From the NCBI GenBank assembly GCA_007556525.1, contig SWJS01000007.1, forward strand, positions 62,001 to 126,000: DNA of 64,000 nucleotides. The letters run 5' to 3'. Position 1 is the stretch's first letter; each line of letters starts with the position of its first letter. The stretch comes from Lysobacteraceae bacterium CU05-9. Lineage in GTDB: Bacteria > Pseudomonadota > Gammaproteobacteria > Xanthomonadales > Xanthomonadaceae. Below, one piece after another: positions 45,813-56,539 of this stretch. Under the pieces are notes generated by a model that saw nothing but the letters and a program-made list of their open reading frames with translations, made no database searches and was not told the DNA's origin. A program made the position numbers and the translations under genes.

Positions 45813-46952
45813 TTACTTCGCGATTTCGCGTGACAACTCGTAAGTCGCCATGCCGTAATGCTTGGAAATGTTGTAGCGCGTAATGGCATAGAAATTCTGG
45901 AAGCTATACCAATACTCAGGACCGTTCACTCCATCGAGACGGAAAATATTCGCCTTCGCCGTCGCCGTCACCGGAATCAACGGACGGAAGCCGCGATCGG
46001 CAAGTTGCTGCACCGTGTAAACAGGATCCAGCGATTCAGGCGTAATGTCCTTCGCGTTGTCATCGCGCGTCGCACGCAACGTCACGGTACCGCCGCGAAC
46101 CCAACCACCGCGCTTCACGAAGTAGTTGGCAATCGACGCCATCGCATCGCGCTTGGAATTGAACAAGTCCGCGCGACCATCACCGTCACCGTCGACTGCG
46201 AGTTCCATGTAGCTCGATGGCATGAACTGACCGAGGCCCATTGCACCGGCATAGCTACCTTGCAACTTCGTGATGTCCATCCGCTCGCGCTTGCCCATCG
46301 CGAACAGTTCCATGAATTCATTGCGGAAAAAAGCTTCCCGACGCGCTTCACGGTCCGCCTTCGCTGGATCGCCCGAGCGTGGGTAGAAAAAGCCGAGCGT
46401 GTACAGCGCATCGACGACATTCGTCTTACCCATGTTCGCGCCCCAACCGGTTTCGACGCCCATGATCGCGGTAATGATTTCCTTCGGCACGCCGTATGCA
46501 GCTTCAACGCGTTGCAGGTCCGCAAGGTTTTCGGCGATGAACTTTTTGCCACCGCTGATACGCGCAGGCGTAATGAAAATCGGACGGTACTCGGCCCAGG
46601 TCTTGCTGGTTTCAGCTGGCTTCGACATCAACGCAATGATGCTGTCACGCTTCTCTGCCTGATTCAAAACACCACGGATGTAATCGGCATCGACGCCGAA
46701 CTTGGCAGATGTGCGTCGAATGAAATCTTCCTTCGCTTCCGCAAGCTTCATCGGTGGCAGTGGATCCGGGAGCGGATTGGTTCCAGGCTTCGGTAGCGAT
46801 GAAGGAGGCGTCGCAGGCGTCGGCGTCTCGACAACGACCGGAGCCGGAGTGTGCGTTGGTTCCTGTTCCGACGAGTACATCGATGCGCAGGAGGTGAGGA
46901 CAAGTGCGGCAGCGCCGACCAGGGAAATACGTGTCAAAGTCTTTTGCGTCAT
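45813..46952 (-). CDS. mltB: membrane-bound lytic murein transglycosylase B
   Basis: Lipoprotein transglycosylase of 379 residues that cleaves peptidoglycan strands. The ATG at 46952 gives the lipobox LTSC. A TTG at 46973 in the same frame is less likely. The catalytic Glu is in IMGVETGWGANMGK, and GAMGLGQFMPSSYMEL is the second family signature. It lies between rodA and rlpA, as in related genomes. Confidence 0.95.
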   Translation of the reverse strand: MTQKTLTRISLVGAAALVLTSCASMYSSEQEPTHTPAPVVVETPTPATPPSSLPKPGTNPLPDPLPPMKLAEAKEDFIRRTSAKFGVDADYIRGVLNQAEKRDSIIALMSKPAETSKTWAEYRPIFITPARISGGKKFIAENLADLQRVEAAYGVPKEIITAIMGVETGWGANMGKTNVVDALYTLGFFYPRSGDPAKADREARREAFFRNEFMELFAMGKRERMDITKLQGSYAGAMGLGQFMPSSYMELAVDGDGDGRADLFNSKRDAMASIANYFVKRGGWVRGGTVTLRATRDDNAKDITPESLDPVYTVQQLADRGFRPLIPVTATAKANIFRLDGVNGPEYWYSFQNFYAITRYNISKHYGMATYELSREIAK

Positions 46953-46987
46953 GACGTTGAGAATATCACGCAAGTTACGGATTTTTC

Positions 46988-47012
46988 ATTAATTTTTGAA
47001 CAAAAAATTAAT
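46988..47012. repeat. AT-only inverted repeat at the rodA 3' end
   Basis: ATTAATTTTT and its exact complement flank GAACA. The stem is ten A-T pairs and includes the rodA stop codon. There is no following T tract on the minus strand. It may be an mRNA processing or stability element, or chance. Confidence 0.35.
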
Positions 47013-48120
47013 TCCGCACCTTCGAGTTTCGATAGTAGCCAACCGACATCACAATCCCCATACCCGTGAGTAGGGAGACTGCCGAGGTTCCGCCGTAACT
47101 CAAAAGTGGCATCGGAACGCCGACGACCGGCAGCAAATTCGAAATCATGCCGCCATTGACGATCACGTAGGTGCAGAACGCGAGCCCCAGCGCACCCGCG
47201 ACCATGCGGCCCCAGCCATCCTTCGAATTCATCGCGATCCAAAGGCAACGCAGAACAACGATTGCATACAACGCGAACACCACTGCAACGCCAATCCAAC
47301 CCCACTCTTCGCTGAAGACCGCGAACGCGAAGTCCGTCGTGTGCTCCGGAATGTAATTCAGATGAGACTGCGTCCCGAGCCCGAAGCCCTTACCCGTAAA
47401 TCCGCCACTGCCGATTGCGATCTTGGATTGGATGATGTTCCAACCTGCCCCTTGAGGATCATTTTCCGGGTTAAAAAACGTCAGAATCCGATCCTTCTGA
47501 TACGGCCTCAACAAGAAGAACCACGCAACCGGCGCAATCGCTGCAACGCCAGCAAACGCAGCGCCGAAGTACCACCACGACAAGCCCGCGAGATACAGGA
47601 CGAACGCACCGCTGATCGCGACGAGCATCGCTGTACCGAAGTCAGGCTGTTTCAAAATCAGCAGCACCGGAATGCCGATCAAAATCGCCGCACGGATCAC
47701 CACCGGAAACTTCGGTGGCAACGCTTGCTGATTGAGATACCACGCGACAATCATTGGCAACGTGATCTTCAACAATTCCGCTGGCTGGAAGTAAAAAATC
47801 CCCAAATTCAACCAAAGATTTCCGTGTCTGCCCTGCCCGATCAGCAGCACCAAGACCAACGGAATCAACGAAGCAACGAACGCATGCGGCGCAAAATTCC
47901 TCATCGCCGCAGGCGACACGCGACTGAGAACCCACATGATGCCGAAGCCGATCACATAGCGCGCACCCTGCGCAATCACGGGACGCATGGTGCCATCACC
48001 GGCACTGTGCTGCGTCACTAAGCCCACGATCATCAAGCCGAACAACGCAGCCATGAGAATCGGGTCAATGCTTCTGAGCAAATGCCGTGTCAGATCAAGG
48101 AACCAACGGAACAGACTCAT
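47008..48120 (-). CDS. rodA: SEDS peptidoglycan glycosyltransferase RodA
   Basis: Polymerises lipid II during rod elongation together with PBP2. It has 370 residues with about ten membrane helices, including the SEDS features SKIAIGSGGFTGKGFGLG, TDFAFAVFSEEWG and GVPMPLLSYGGTS. It overlaps mrdA by four bases, coupling the polymerase to its transpeptidase. Confidence 0.97.
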   Translation of the reverse strand: MSLFRWFLDLTRHLLRSIDPILMAALFGLMIVGLVTQHSAGDGTMRPVIAQGARYVIGFGIMWVLSRVSPAAMRNFAPHAFVASLIPLVLVLLIGQGRHGNLWLNLGIFYFQPAELLKITLPMIVAWYLNQQALPPKFPVVIRAAILIGIPVLLILKQPDFGTAMLVAISGAFVLYLAGLSWWYFGAAFAGVAAIAPVAWFFLLRPYQKDRILTFFNPENDPQGAGWNIIQSKIAIGSGGFTGKGFGLGTQSHLNYIPEHTTDFAFAVFSEEWGWIGVAVVFALYAIVVLRCLWIAMNSKDGWGRMVAGALGLAFCTYVIVNGGMISNLLPVVGVPMPLLSYGGTSAVSLLTGMGIVMSVGYYRNSKVRN

Positions 48121-50279
48121 GGCGTCACCGCCTCAGCCGCCGGCTCCTGCTTCGGCTCCTGCTTCGGCTCCTGCTTCGGCTCCTGCTTCGGCTTTTCTTC
48201 TTTAGCGTTTAGCCCTTCGCCTTGAGCCTTTTCTTTAGCCTTTAGCCCTTCGCCTTGAGCCTTTTCTTTAGCCTTTAGCCCTTCGCCTTGAGCCTTCTCT
48301 TCAGCTTTTTTCTTCGCTTCCGCTTCCGCCTCCACCTTCAGCCTCAGCGCTTCCGCCTTCAACCTTTCCTCTTCCGCTAACTTCGCGACTGCCACAGCAT
48401 CCATCGGATTCGGCAACATTTTCGGACCCGGTTCCGCAGGCTTGCTGAGCATCCACGCGTCCAAAATCTTCCGCGCAATCGGCCCTGCCGTCGACGCACC
48501 GTAACCACCGTGCTCAACGTTCACCGCGACAACAATGCGTGCATCTTCAACCGGAGCAAAACCAACGAACAACGCCTGGTGACGCAAATGGATCGGCAGC
48601 GAATGCGGATTCATGCTCGCTGAGCCACGACGCGAAACCTTTTGGGCCGTACCTGTCTTGCCGGCGATTGGATAAGCCGCGCCGTATGCAAGCCTCGCAC
48701 CTGTGCCCTGCACCATCGTCAATCGCATGCCGTCCTTGATCACATCCAGATACGCTTGATTGGAAGTGATGCGACGCTTCTCAGGAGACTTCGGCGCGAT
48801 CCAAGGCTTCGAATAACCGGCGCGAACCTGCGACACCAAATGCGGCCGCATCAAGTGACCACCGTTCGCAATCGCGGCTGTGCCTTGTGCCAACTGCAAC
48901 ATGGTCGCGATCCAATAACCTTGCCCGATACCGGCAATGACGGTTTCACCGGAGAACCAAGCTTCCTTCGTCTTCGTCGCTTTGTACGTAGGCGACGGAA
49001 CGATACCAGCATTTTCGCCAGCCATGTCGATGCCTGTTTTTTCGCCGAAGCCATACTCACGCATGTAACGATCGAACTTTTCGATGCCCATGTCATACGC
49101 GAGTTTGTAATAGAAAAAATTCACCGAATCCCAGATCGACTTCCGGATATCCGTCCAACCCGAGCCACGGTGCGCATCGCGGTAACCACGGCGCTGACCG
49201 GGGATAAAAAACTCACCCGTCGAAAACACCTTGTAATCAAGGCCAATCTGCCCGCTTTCCAAACCGGCCAATGCAACCAATGGTTTGATCGTCGAACCTG
49301 GCGGACCACCACCCAGCACGTTACGATTAAACATCGGACGCGATGGGTTATCCATCAACGCGCGATACTCCGCATTCGGAATGCCGTTGACGAACGAGTT
49401 CGGGTTGTATGCGGGCAACGACACCATCGCCAGCACTTCACCCGTGCGCGGATCCAACGCAACGGCGGAACCATCCATGTCACCGAATGCATTGACCGCG
49501 GCTTGCTGCAAATTGATGTCGATGCTCAAACGCAAGTCGACGCCCGGCTGTGCAGGGACACGACCTAACGTTCGAATCGGCCGACCATCTACGTTGGTCT
49601 CGACGCGGTCATAGCCAACTTTGCCGCGCAACAATTTCTCGTAGTAACGCTCGAGCCCGGACTTACCCGTGTGCGTCAGCGCAATACCTTCATCACCAAG
49701 GGCTTCCTTGTCCTTTTCGTCGATGCGGCCGACGTAGCCAATGACGTGCGCGAACAAATCGCCATACGGATAAAACCGCTGCATGTACGGAGTCACTTCC
49801 ATTCCGGGAAAGCGGAACCGGTTCACCGAGAAACTTGCAATCTCCTCTTCGTTCAAGCGCTCCTTGAGGGTGACAACCTTGAAACCCCGTGAACCCTTGA
49901 TGGCCTTGCGGAAATCTTCAATTTGCTCCGGCGTGAGTTCAACCAGTTGCTGCAAGCCCGCCAACCACTTATCAGGATCACCGGCCAAATACGGCGTCAC
50001 ATCCAGCCGGAAAGCCGGAATGTTCTGCGCAAGAATGACGCCATTACGATCGAGGATGAGACCACGGCCCGGTACAACCGGTCGCGGACGGATACTGTTC
50101 TGCGTTGACAGTGTTGAGTACTTGCCGTAACTCAGAACCTGCAACCGGAAATACCACAATCCCAGAATCAAGATTGCGACAATGACGCCCGCCATTGCGA
50201 TGAACGTGCGGGCGCGGAACATGTCATTTTCGAGTGCTGCATTTTTGACGTTGCGGCGCGTGCGAAAAATCTTCATCAC
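48117..50279 (-). CDS. mrdA: penicillin-binding protein 2 with repeat-built C-terminal tail
   Basis: Transpeptidase of the elongasome. The 720-residue protein has an N-terminal membrane helix (FIAMAGVIVAILILGLWYF), a pedestal domain and a transpeptidase domain with GSTIKP (SxxK), SVNFF (SxN) and GKTGTAQ (KTG). After residue 610 the protein continues with about 100 residues of Lys/Glu/Ala/Gln-rich low complexity, including three 11-residue KAKEKAQGEGL-type units and four KQEP units. E. coli PBP2 is about 633 residues, so the tail is an addition. It should lie in the periplasm. Confidence 0.95.
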   Translation of the reverse strand: MMKIFRTRRNVKNAALENDMFRARTFIAMAGVIVAILILGLWYFRLQVLSYGKYSTLSTQNSIRPRPVVPGRGLILDRNGVILAQNIPAFRLDVTPYLAGDPDKWLAGLQQLVELTPEQIEDFRKAIKGSRGFKVVTLKERLNEEEIASFSVNRFRFPGMEVTPYMQRFYPYGDLFAHVIGYVGRIDEKDKEALGDEGIALTHTGKSGLERYYEKLLRGKVGYDRVETNVDGRPIRTLGRVPAQPGVDLRLSIDINLQQAAVNAFGDMDGSAVALDPRTGEVLAMVSLPAYNPNSFVNGIPNAEYRALMDNPSRPMFNRNVLGGGPPGSTIKPLVALAGLESGQIGLDYKVFSTGEFFIPGQRRGYRDAHRGSGWTDIRKSIWDSVNFFYYKLAYDMGIEKFDRYMREYGFGEKTGIDMAGENAGIVPSPTYKATKTKEAWFSGETVIAGIGQGYWIATMLQLAQGTAAIANGGHLMRPHLVSQVRAGYSKPWIAPKSPEKRRITSNQAYLDVIKDGMRLTMVQGTGARLAYGAAYPIAGKTGTAQKVSRRGSASMNPHSLPIHLRHQALFVGFAPVEDARIVVAVNVEHGGYGASTAGPIARKILDAWMLSKPAEPGPKMLPNPMDAVAVAKLAEEERLKAEALRLKVEAEAEAKKKAEEKAQGEGLKAKEKAQGEGLKAKEKAQGEGLNAKEEKPKQEPKQEPKQEPKQEPAAEAVTP
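48142..48189. repeat. 12-bp tandem repeat, four copies, within mrdA
   Basis: Four exact copies of GGCTCCTGCTTC on the plus strand, encoding KQEP units in the PBP2 tail. The copies are identical at DNA level, which points to recent slippage. Confidence 0.95.
48208..48306. repeat. 33-bp tandem repeat, three copies, within mrdA
   Basis: Copies at 48208-48240, 48241-48273 and 48274-48306. The first two are identical, and the third differs in its last bases. Each unit encodes 11 residues of the PBP2 tail, so copy changes keep the frame. Confidence 0.93.
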
Positions 50280-50282
50280 CGG

Positions 50283-50765
50283 TCAACGCTTCCAGGATTG
50301 CAAACGCAACGAATCAAGCGCCATGAAAATCAGCGGCCACAATGCAAAGCCAATCAGCGGAGTCACCCACGCAACGGCAGGCTGATTCGGCACACCCCAG
50401 AACGTATGCAATACAGTCGAAATCAATCGATCATTGAGGAGCACTGCCGCAATCACCAGCGCTTGTTGCGACAGCGGGAAAAACCGGATCCGCGCACGGA
50501 ACTGCATGAGGATAAATGTGATGACGACGAGGCGCAGTGCATTTTCGCCCATCACACTCCCGACCACCAAGTCTTCAATCCACCCGAGGAAAAACGCGAG
50601 CGTCATGCTCACCTTCTCCGGCGTTTCGATGATCCAATACGCCAGCACCAACGCGATCCACGCCGGACGGAATGGCTGCAATACCGGTGCAATCGGCATC
50701 ACCATCAACATCATCGCGACGAAAATGCTGATCCAAAAAATCCACGGATTCTTATCGCGGCTCAT
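50283..50765 (-). CDS. mreD: rod shape-determining protein MreD
   Basis: A 160-residue inner-membrane protein with about five helices and the family segment AWIALVLAYWIIETPEKVS. It is part of the MreBCD-RodA-PBP2 complex. It overlaps mreC by four bases and lies three bases before mrdA. Confidence 0.95.
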   Translation of the reverse strand: MSRDKNPWIFWISIFVAMMLMVMPIAPVLQPFRPAWIALVLAYWIIETPEKVSMTLAFFLGWIEDLVVGSVMGENALRLVVITFILMQFRARIRFFPLSQQALVIAAVLLNDRLISTVLHTFWGVPNQPAVAWVTPLIGFALWPLIFMALDSLRLQSWKR

Positions 50766-51757
50766 GGCGTCACCTTCGGCTCAGCAGTGGCTTGCTTGGC
50801 GCGAATCTCGTCCAGCGGAGAAATCTGCGGCGTTTGCGGAATGCTCGGATCGCGGTTCAGCAACGGCGTCGCCGGCTTATCCAAATCCACGGCCGGCACG
50901 GCGACCGGAGGTTTCGTAGGTACCGTGTTCACCAGCATGACTTGCAAACCACGGTCCAACTTCGCGGCAGGTTCCACATCACCCATCAGGAACGCACGCG
51001 AATCATCCGGCCTGACTTTGATGATGCGACCGACGGGCAACCCCGGCGAAAACCGCCCACCCAACCCGGACGTCACCACTACATCACCGATTTTGATATC
51101 CGTCGAGAGTGGCACGTTAATTACGTCCAGTAGATTGTTCCGGCCACTTCCCGAAGCCATCAGACGGACACCGTTACGTTGCAGCATGACGGGTACCGCG
51201 TGGGAAGGATCCGTAATCAACAAAACGGTCGAAAGGTTTGGTTGTACGTTGATGACTTGACCTAGCAATCCGCCTTCATCCATCACCGCTTGACCAACGC
51301 GGACACCGTCTTTCGCGCCGGCTTTCAGCAGAATGCGTTGACGTGTGGGATCGAGATCAACGTCAAGCACCGAGGCAATCGTAACGGACATTCCGCTGCT
51401 TTGCGCCGCGGCGACCAATCCTGCCTCATGCGAGCGTTCCGTGGCGATTGCTTCTGCACGCGCCATGCGCGCGCGGTTCAACATCAACTCCTGACGGAGA
51501 CGCTCGTTCTCTTTAAGCAACGAGTTATAAGTACCCGCATCGGTCGACACTTTGCGCGCCGCCGTCGAAGGCATTTGCGCAACCGCCCAGAACGGCTGCG
51601 CCATCGCAGTCATCTGACTGCGCACATTCGCCAGCCATCCCGATTGACGGTCAATGACCATCATCAACACGGACAGCGCAATGAATACCAGCAGTTTCAG
51701 TGTGTCCGAAAATTCACCGGTACGCGGAGCAGAGTTTGGACCGGAGAGATCGGGCAC
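50762..51757 (-). CDS. mreC: rod shape-determining protein MreC
   Basis: A 331-residue bitopic protein. It has one membrane helix (LLVFIALSVLMMVID), a coiled coil (LLKENERLRQELML to about residue 110) and two beta-barrel domains, with IASVLDVDLDPTRQRILLKAG and GDVVVTSGLGGRFSPGLPVG typical of the family. The C-terminal 60 residues are Pro/Thr-rich. It links MreB to PBP2 in the periplasm. Confidence 0.96.
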   Translation of the reverse strand: MPDLSGPNSAPRTGEFSDTLKLLVFIALSVLMMVIDRQSGWLANVRSQMTAMAQPFWAVAQMPSTAARKVSTDAGTYNSLLKENERLRQELMLNRARMARAEAIATERSHEAGLVAAAQSSGMSVTIASVLDVDLDPTRQRILLKAGAKDGVRVGQAVMDEGGLLGQVINVQPNLSTVLLITDPSHAVPVMLQRNGVRLMASGSGRNNLLDVINVPLSTDIKIGDVVVTSGLGGRFSPGLPVGRIIKVRPDDSRAFLMGDVEPAAKLDRGLQVMLVNTVPTKPPVAVPAVDLDKPATPLLNRDPSIPQTPQISPLDEIRAKQATAEPKVTP

Positions 51758-51808
51758 AGTCTTACATCAGATTGTCAGGAGAGACGGAATTGCAACGGGA
51801 ATGTTCAA

Positions 51809-52927
<1,119 letters not shown>

Positions 52928-52973
52928 GGGAAATCCAGTACAATTAACACGTTTGCAACAACGGACATGAATA

Positions 52974-53909
52974 ATGGCAGCACTGATTTGCGGATCCATG
53001 GCGTATGACACGATCATGGTGTTTGAAGACCAATTCAAGAATCACATTTTGCCTGACAAGGTGCACATGCTGAACGTGTCGTTTTTCGTTCCGCGCATGC
53101 GCCGTGAGTTTGGCGGTTGCGCCGGCAATATCGCGTACAACCTGAAGCTGCTGGGCGGCAATCCGATCCCGATGGCGACGGTTGGTGATGATTTTGGCCC
53201 ATACCGCGAGTGGTTCGAGAATCAGGGCATCAGCCTCGATTACGTGAAGACGTTGAATGGCACCTTCACGCCGCAAGCATTCATCACCACGGACCACGAT
53301 AATAACCAAATCACCGCGTTCCACCCGGGTGCAATGTCGCGCTCCTTTGAGAATCACGTGAAAGACGTACCGGGCGTCAAGATCGGCATGGTCTCGCCCG
53401 ATTCCCGCGAAGGCATGTTGCAGAATGCGGATGAGTTTTCGGAAATGGGGGTTCCCTTCATTTTTGACCCGGGTCAGGCCATGCCGTTGTTCAACGGCGA
53501 AGATCTGCGCCGTTTCATTGAACTCGCCGACTACGTGACCGTGAACGACTATGAGTCGAGCATGTTGCAGAACCACACTGGCTGGAACGAAGAAGAAATC
53601 GCTTCGCGCGTTAAGGCATTGATCTGCACGCGTGGTCCGCAGGGTGTTTCGATTTTTGCGGATGGCAAGGTTTATGAAGTCCCGCAAGCCAAGGAGAAGG
53701 CCGTCGTCGACCCAACGGGTTGTGGCGATGCATTCCGCGCCGGTTTGCTGTTCGGTCTCGACAAGGGCTACGACTGGGAAACGATCGGTCGCATCGGTAA
53801 CTTGATGGGCGCGTTGAAGGTCAGCCATCACGGCACGCAGAACCAAGTGTTTACCTACGACGAGTTCAACGACGAGTTCGAATCGCAATTCGGATATCGC
53901 CTGAAGTAA
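52974..53909 (+). CDS. PfkB family carbohydrate/adenosine kinase
   Basis: A ribokinase-fold kinase of 311 residues. The N-terminal FGGCAGNIAYNLKLLGG binds the sugar or nucleoside. The C-terminal DPTGCGDAFRAGLLFGL carries the anion hole and catalytic Asp, with Cys in place of the more usual Ala in GAGD. Homologues in this bacterial group are commonly annotated as adenosine kinase, but the substrate cannot be read from the sequence. It is divergent from mreB and two bases before the glycosylase gene. Confidence 0.93.
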   Translation: MAALICGSMAYDTIMVFEDQFKNHILPDKVHMLNVSFFVPRMRREFGGCAGNIAYNLKLLGGNPIPMATVGDDFGPYREWFENQGISLDYVKTLNGTFTPQAFITTDHDNNQITAFHPGAMSRSFENHVKDVPGVKIGMVSPDSREGMLQNADEFSEMGVPFIFDPGQAMPLFNGEDLRRFIELADYVTVNDYESSMLQNHTGWNEEEIASRVKALICTRGPQGVSIFADGKVYEVPQAKEKAVVDPTGCGDAFRAGLLFGLDKGYDWETIGRIGNLMGALKVSHHGTQNQVFTYDEFNDEFESQFGYRLK

Positions 53910-53911
53910 GC

Positions 53912-54511
53912 ATGCGAATCATTCCACGCTCATTTTTTGCGCGTGATTCCCGTGAAGCCGCTCCTGAGTTAATCGGGAAGCGGCTTCATTTGCCTTCAGA
54001 GGGCATCATTGCGCGTATCGTGGAAGTGGAAGCGTATCGTGGCGCGGAAGACCCTGCAGCGCATTCCTACCGCGGCGAAACACCACGCACTCGCGTCATG
54101 TTCGGACCTCCTGGCCACGCGTACGTCTATTTCAATTACGGCATGCACTGGGCGCTAAACGCGGTTAGCGGATCGCACAATGGGCACGGTATTTTGATTC
54201 GCGCGGCGGAGCCGTTGGAAGGCTTGGATGCGATTCGTTCGCGGCGTCATACGGGACAGAAGAAACTGCCCAACGACTTTGAACTGCTGCGGGGTCCTGG
54301 CAATCTCACGAAAGGTTTTGGGATTACTGGCGACGATGGCGGAACGGACTTGTGTTCGATCGACTCACGGTTTTTCATCGAAGATGCACCGCTTGGTAAC
54401 CACGTTGTCATCGCATCACCGCGCGTCGGTATTCGCGAAGCCGCAGACGCACCGTTGCGGTTTAGCTTGAAAGGCTCGCGCTACGTCTCGCGCCCGATTC
54501 CGAAAGAATAA
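53912..54511 (+). CDS. AAG/MPG-type 3-methyladenine DNA glycosylase
   Basis: Base-excision repair enzyme removing alkylated and deaminated purines, 199 residues. Family features are IVEVEAYRGAEDPAAHSYRG with the catalytic Glu, then RTRVMFGPPGHAYVYFNYGMHW, RAAEPLEG and RGPGNLTKGFGI. It is unrelated in sequence to Tag or AlkA. It follows the PfkB gene by two bases and is ended by a strong hairpin. Confidence 0.95.
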   Translation: MRIIPRSFFARDSREAAPELIGKRLHLPSEGIIARIVEVEAYRGAEDPAAHSYRGETPRTRVMFGPPGHAYVYFNYGMHWALNAVSGSHNGHGILIRAAEPLEGLDAIRSRRHTGQKKLPNDFELLRGPGNLTKGFGITGDDGGTDLCSIDSRFFIEDAPLGNHVVIASPRVGIREAADAPLRFSLKGSRYVSRPIPKE

Positions 54512-54512
54512 A

Positions 54513-54540
54513 AAACCCGGCACTTCTCAGTACCGGGTTT
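54513..54540. terminator. bidirectional Rho-independent terminator
   Basis: AAACCCGG and CCGGGTTT flank a 12-base loop. It serves the glycosylase gene on the plus strand (TTTCTT tail). It serves the M1 peptidase gene on the minus strand better, where CCGGG is followed by six T residues. Confidence 0.85.
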
Positions 54541-54562
54541 CTTGTTTGGATTGCCGCAGGCT

Positions 54563-56494
54563 TTACTTGCCTGCGTTGTCGATCGCCTTCTGCACCGAAC
54601 CCGTCGTGATCGGGTGGTAGCTTGGCTTGGCCTTCGCGAAAATTTCCTTCGCCAACGTCAAACCTTCCGGCGTCTTCACCAACTCGTTGTAGATCGGCAT
54701 GATCAACTTGCGACGGCCGACGCGTTCGGTGAACTTCGCCAACTCCGCATTCGCTGCCGTGTAACCACTGCGAACTGCCAATGGATACCAACGCATCGCG
54801 ATTTCGCCATTCGGTGTGCCGGTCAACTTGAACGCATTATCCAGAGCAGTCATTTGCTCAACGCTCAACTTGGTTGGCAGCTTATCGAGGAAGTAGCTCC
54901 ACTCTTGCGTGATCCACTTATCCGTCTCAGCCTTGGCTGGCAACGTGCCATTCGCGATGAACGCCGTGCGTGCCTTATCGACGGCATCAAACTTCGCGGA
55001 AACGGTCTTCGGCGCGTCCTTAGGAATGCCTGGCTCATAGACCCACTCATTCACTTCCGCCATCGTGACCTTGCCCGGATACTTATCGATCAGGTTGGCC
55101 TTCATGTAATCGAGCATTTGCTTGGTCGAGATCGACTGGAATGCGAAATGATCGAAATAACCCTTCAAATAAGCATCAAAGGTTTCACGGCCAAAACGCT
55201 CCTCCAGGAACTGCAGGAACCACGCACCCTTCGCATAAACGGTCGCGCTCGAGCTGTCGTCCGGATTCTTCAGATCATCCGGCTTCAATGCAAGGCGTTG
55301 CATTTCCGGCTTGATGATCTTGTATTCCTGCGCAACTTCTTCGCGGTCGATGATGTTCTCCATGTCCTTCATTTCCTTGCCGTAGAGGGCTTCGGTAATG
55401 CGGCTTTGAACATACGTCGTGAAACCTTCGTTCAACCAGGCATCCTTCGGCGACGAGAACGTCACGAGGTTACCCGACCAGCTGTGCGCCAATTCGTGCG
55501 CGACCAATGCGACCAACGACTTGTCGCCCGTGATCACGGTTGGCGTTGCGAAAGTGAGTCGAGGATTCTCCATGCCGCCGTAAGGGAATGACGGTGGCAA
55601 CACGAGAATGTCGTAACGGTCCCAACGATATGGACCATACAACGCGCTCGCGGCGTCGATCATCTTCTCGGTGTCTTCGAATTCCTTCGCGGCCTTTGGC
55701 GCCATTGCAGGCTCAGCCCAAACACCACTGCGTGCACCGGTCGATTGGAACACGAGATCGCCAGCTGCAATTGCCAGCAAGTACGACGGAATTGGTTGTT
55801 CCATCTTGAACGAGTAATCGCCGTCGCGTGCAGCCTTCGGATCGTTGTCCGCGCTCATCAGGACCATCATGTCCTTCGGTGCAGTCACGTGTGCGTCATA
55901 CGTAAAACGAACGCTCGGCGTATCCTGCAACGGCACCCATGAACGCGCGTGGATCTGTTGCGATTGCGAGAACATGAAAGGCACCTTCTTGCCTTCCGTC
56001 ATTTCCTTCGTCAGCCATTGCAGGCCACTCGCATCTGGCGACGTCTTATACGTGATCTTGACCTTGCCCGGTTGATCCGGCGTTTCGATCGTCAGTTTGC
56101 TGCCGAGGATGTCGTCGTTCGCAGCTTGGCTGAACTTGAGCTCCGTCCACTTGCCATCCTTCTCGCCTTCGATCTTCTCGATCGTCAGTGCGCGGGAGTC
56201 GAGCAAGAGTTCCTTCAGATTCTTGTTAATCCAATCCAGCGTCAGCGTTGCCGTACCGGAAATCACCTTCGCTTCCGGATCGACCTTGAGGTCCATGCTG
56301 ATGTGCGTCGTCTTGACGTCGTTCGGTTGCGAATAGGAATGCTCGTCCACGACTTGCTCCGTTCCGCTCTTGGCGTCCGTCGCAGACGTCGTGTTCGGAT
56401 CAGTCGCGCCGGTATTCGGCTGCTTGCAGCCAACGAGGAGAATCGCCGTCGCGAGTGCGGCCGATGTTACAAAAATGCGTGAAGTTGTGCGCAC
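54563..56494 (-). CDS. M1 family metallopeptidase lipoprotein (leukotriene A4 hydrolase-like aminopeptidase)
   Basis: A 643-residue zinc aminopeptidase. The GTG start is preceded by GAAGGG, and the lipobox is LVGC, so it is likely exported and anchored. The substrate motif is GGMEN. The zinc site is HELAHSW with the distal Glu in LNEGFTTY 18-19 residues later, and the C-terminal helical domain is of the LTA4H type. It probably trims peptides in the periplasm. It has its own terminator and an inverted repeat in the upstream region. Confidence 0.95.
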   Translation of the reverse strand: MRTTSRIFVTSAALATAILLVGCKQPNTGATDPNTTSATDAKSGTEQVVDEHSYSQPNDVKTTHISMDLKVDPEAKVISGTATLTLDWINKNLKELLLDSRALTIEKIEGEKDGKWTELKFSQAANDDILGSKLTIETPDQPGKVKITYKTSPDASGLQWLTKEMTEGKKVPFMFSQSQQIHARSWVPLQDTPSVRFTYDAHVTAPKDMMVLMSADNDPKAARDGDYSFKMEQPIPSYLLAIAAGDLVFQSTGARSGVWAEPAMAPKAAKEFEDTEKMIDAASALYGPYRWDRYDILVLPPSFPYGGMENPRLTFATPTVITGDKSLVALVAHELAHSWSGNLVTFSSPKDAWLNEGFTTYVQSRITEALYGKEMKDMENIIDREEVAQEYKIIKPEMQRLALKPDDLKNPDDSSSATVYAKGAWFLQFLEERFGRETFDAYLKGYFDHFAFQSISTKQMLDYMKANLIDKYPGKVTMAEVNEWVYEPGIPKDAPKTVSAKFDAVDKARTAFIANGTLPAKAETDKWITQEWSYFLDKLPTKLSVEQMTALDNAFKLTGTPNGEIAMRWYPLAVRSGYTAANAELAKFTERVGRRKLIMPIYNELVKTPEGLTLAKEIFAKAKPSYHPITTGSVQKAIDNAGK

Positions 56495-56508
56495 AGAGAT
56501 AAACCCTT

Positions 56509-56539
56509 CAGTAAACGGATATCTCTCCAGTTTACTGGG
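56509..56539. repeat. 8-bp inverted repeat upstream of the M1 peptidase gene
   Basis: CAGTAAAC (56509-56516) and GTTTACTG (56532-56539), 15 bases apart, lie 15-45 bases before the GTG start. This could be an operator or a leader hairpin next to the ribosome site. A smaller stem (TTGTGC/GCACAA, 56559-56574) precedes the ubiE stop. Confidence 0.35.
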
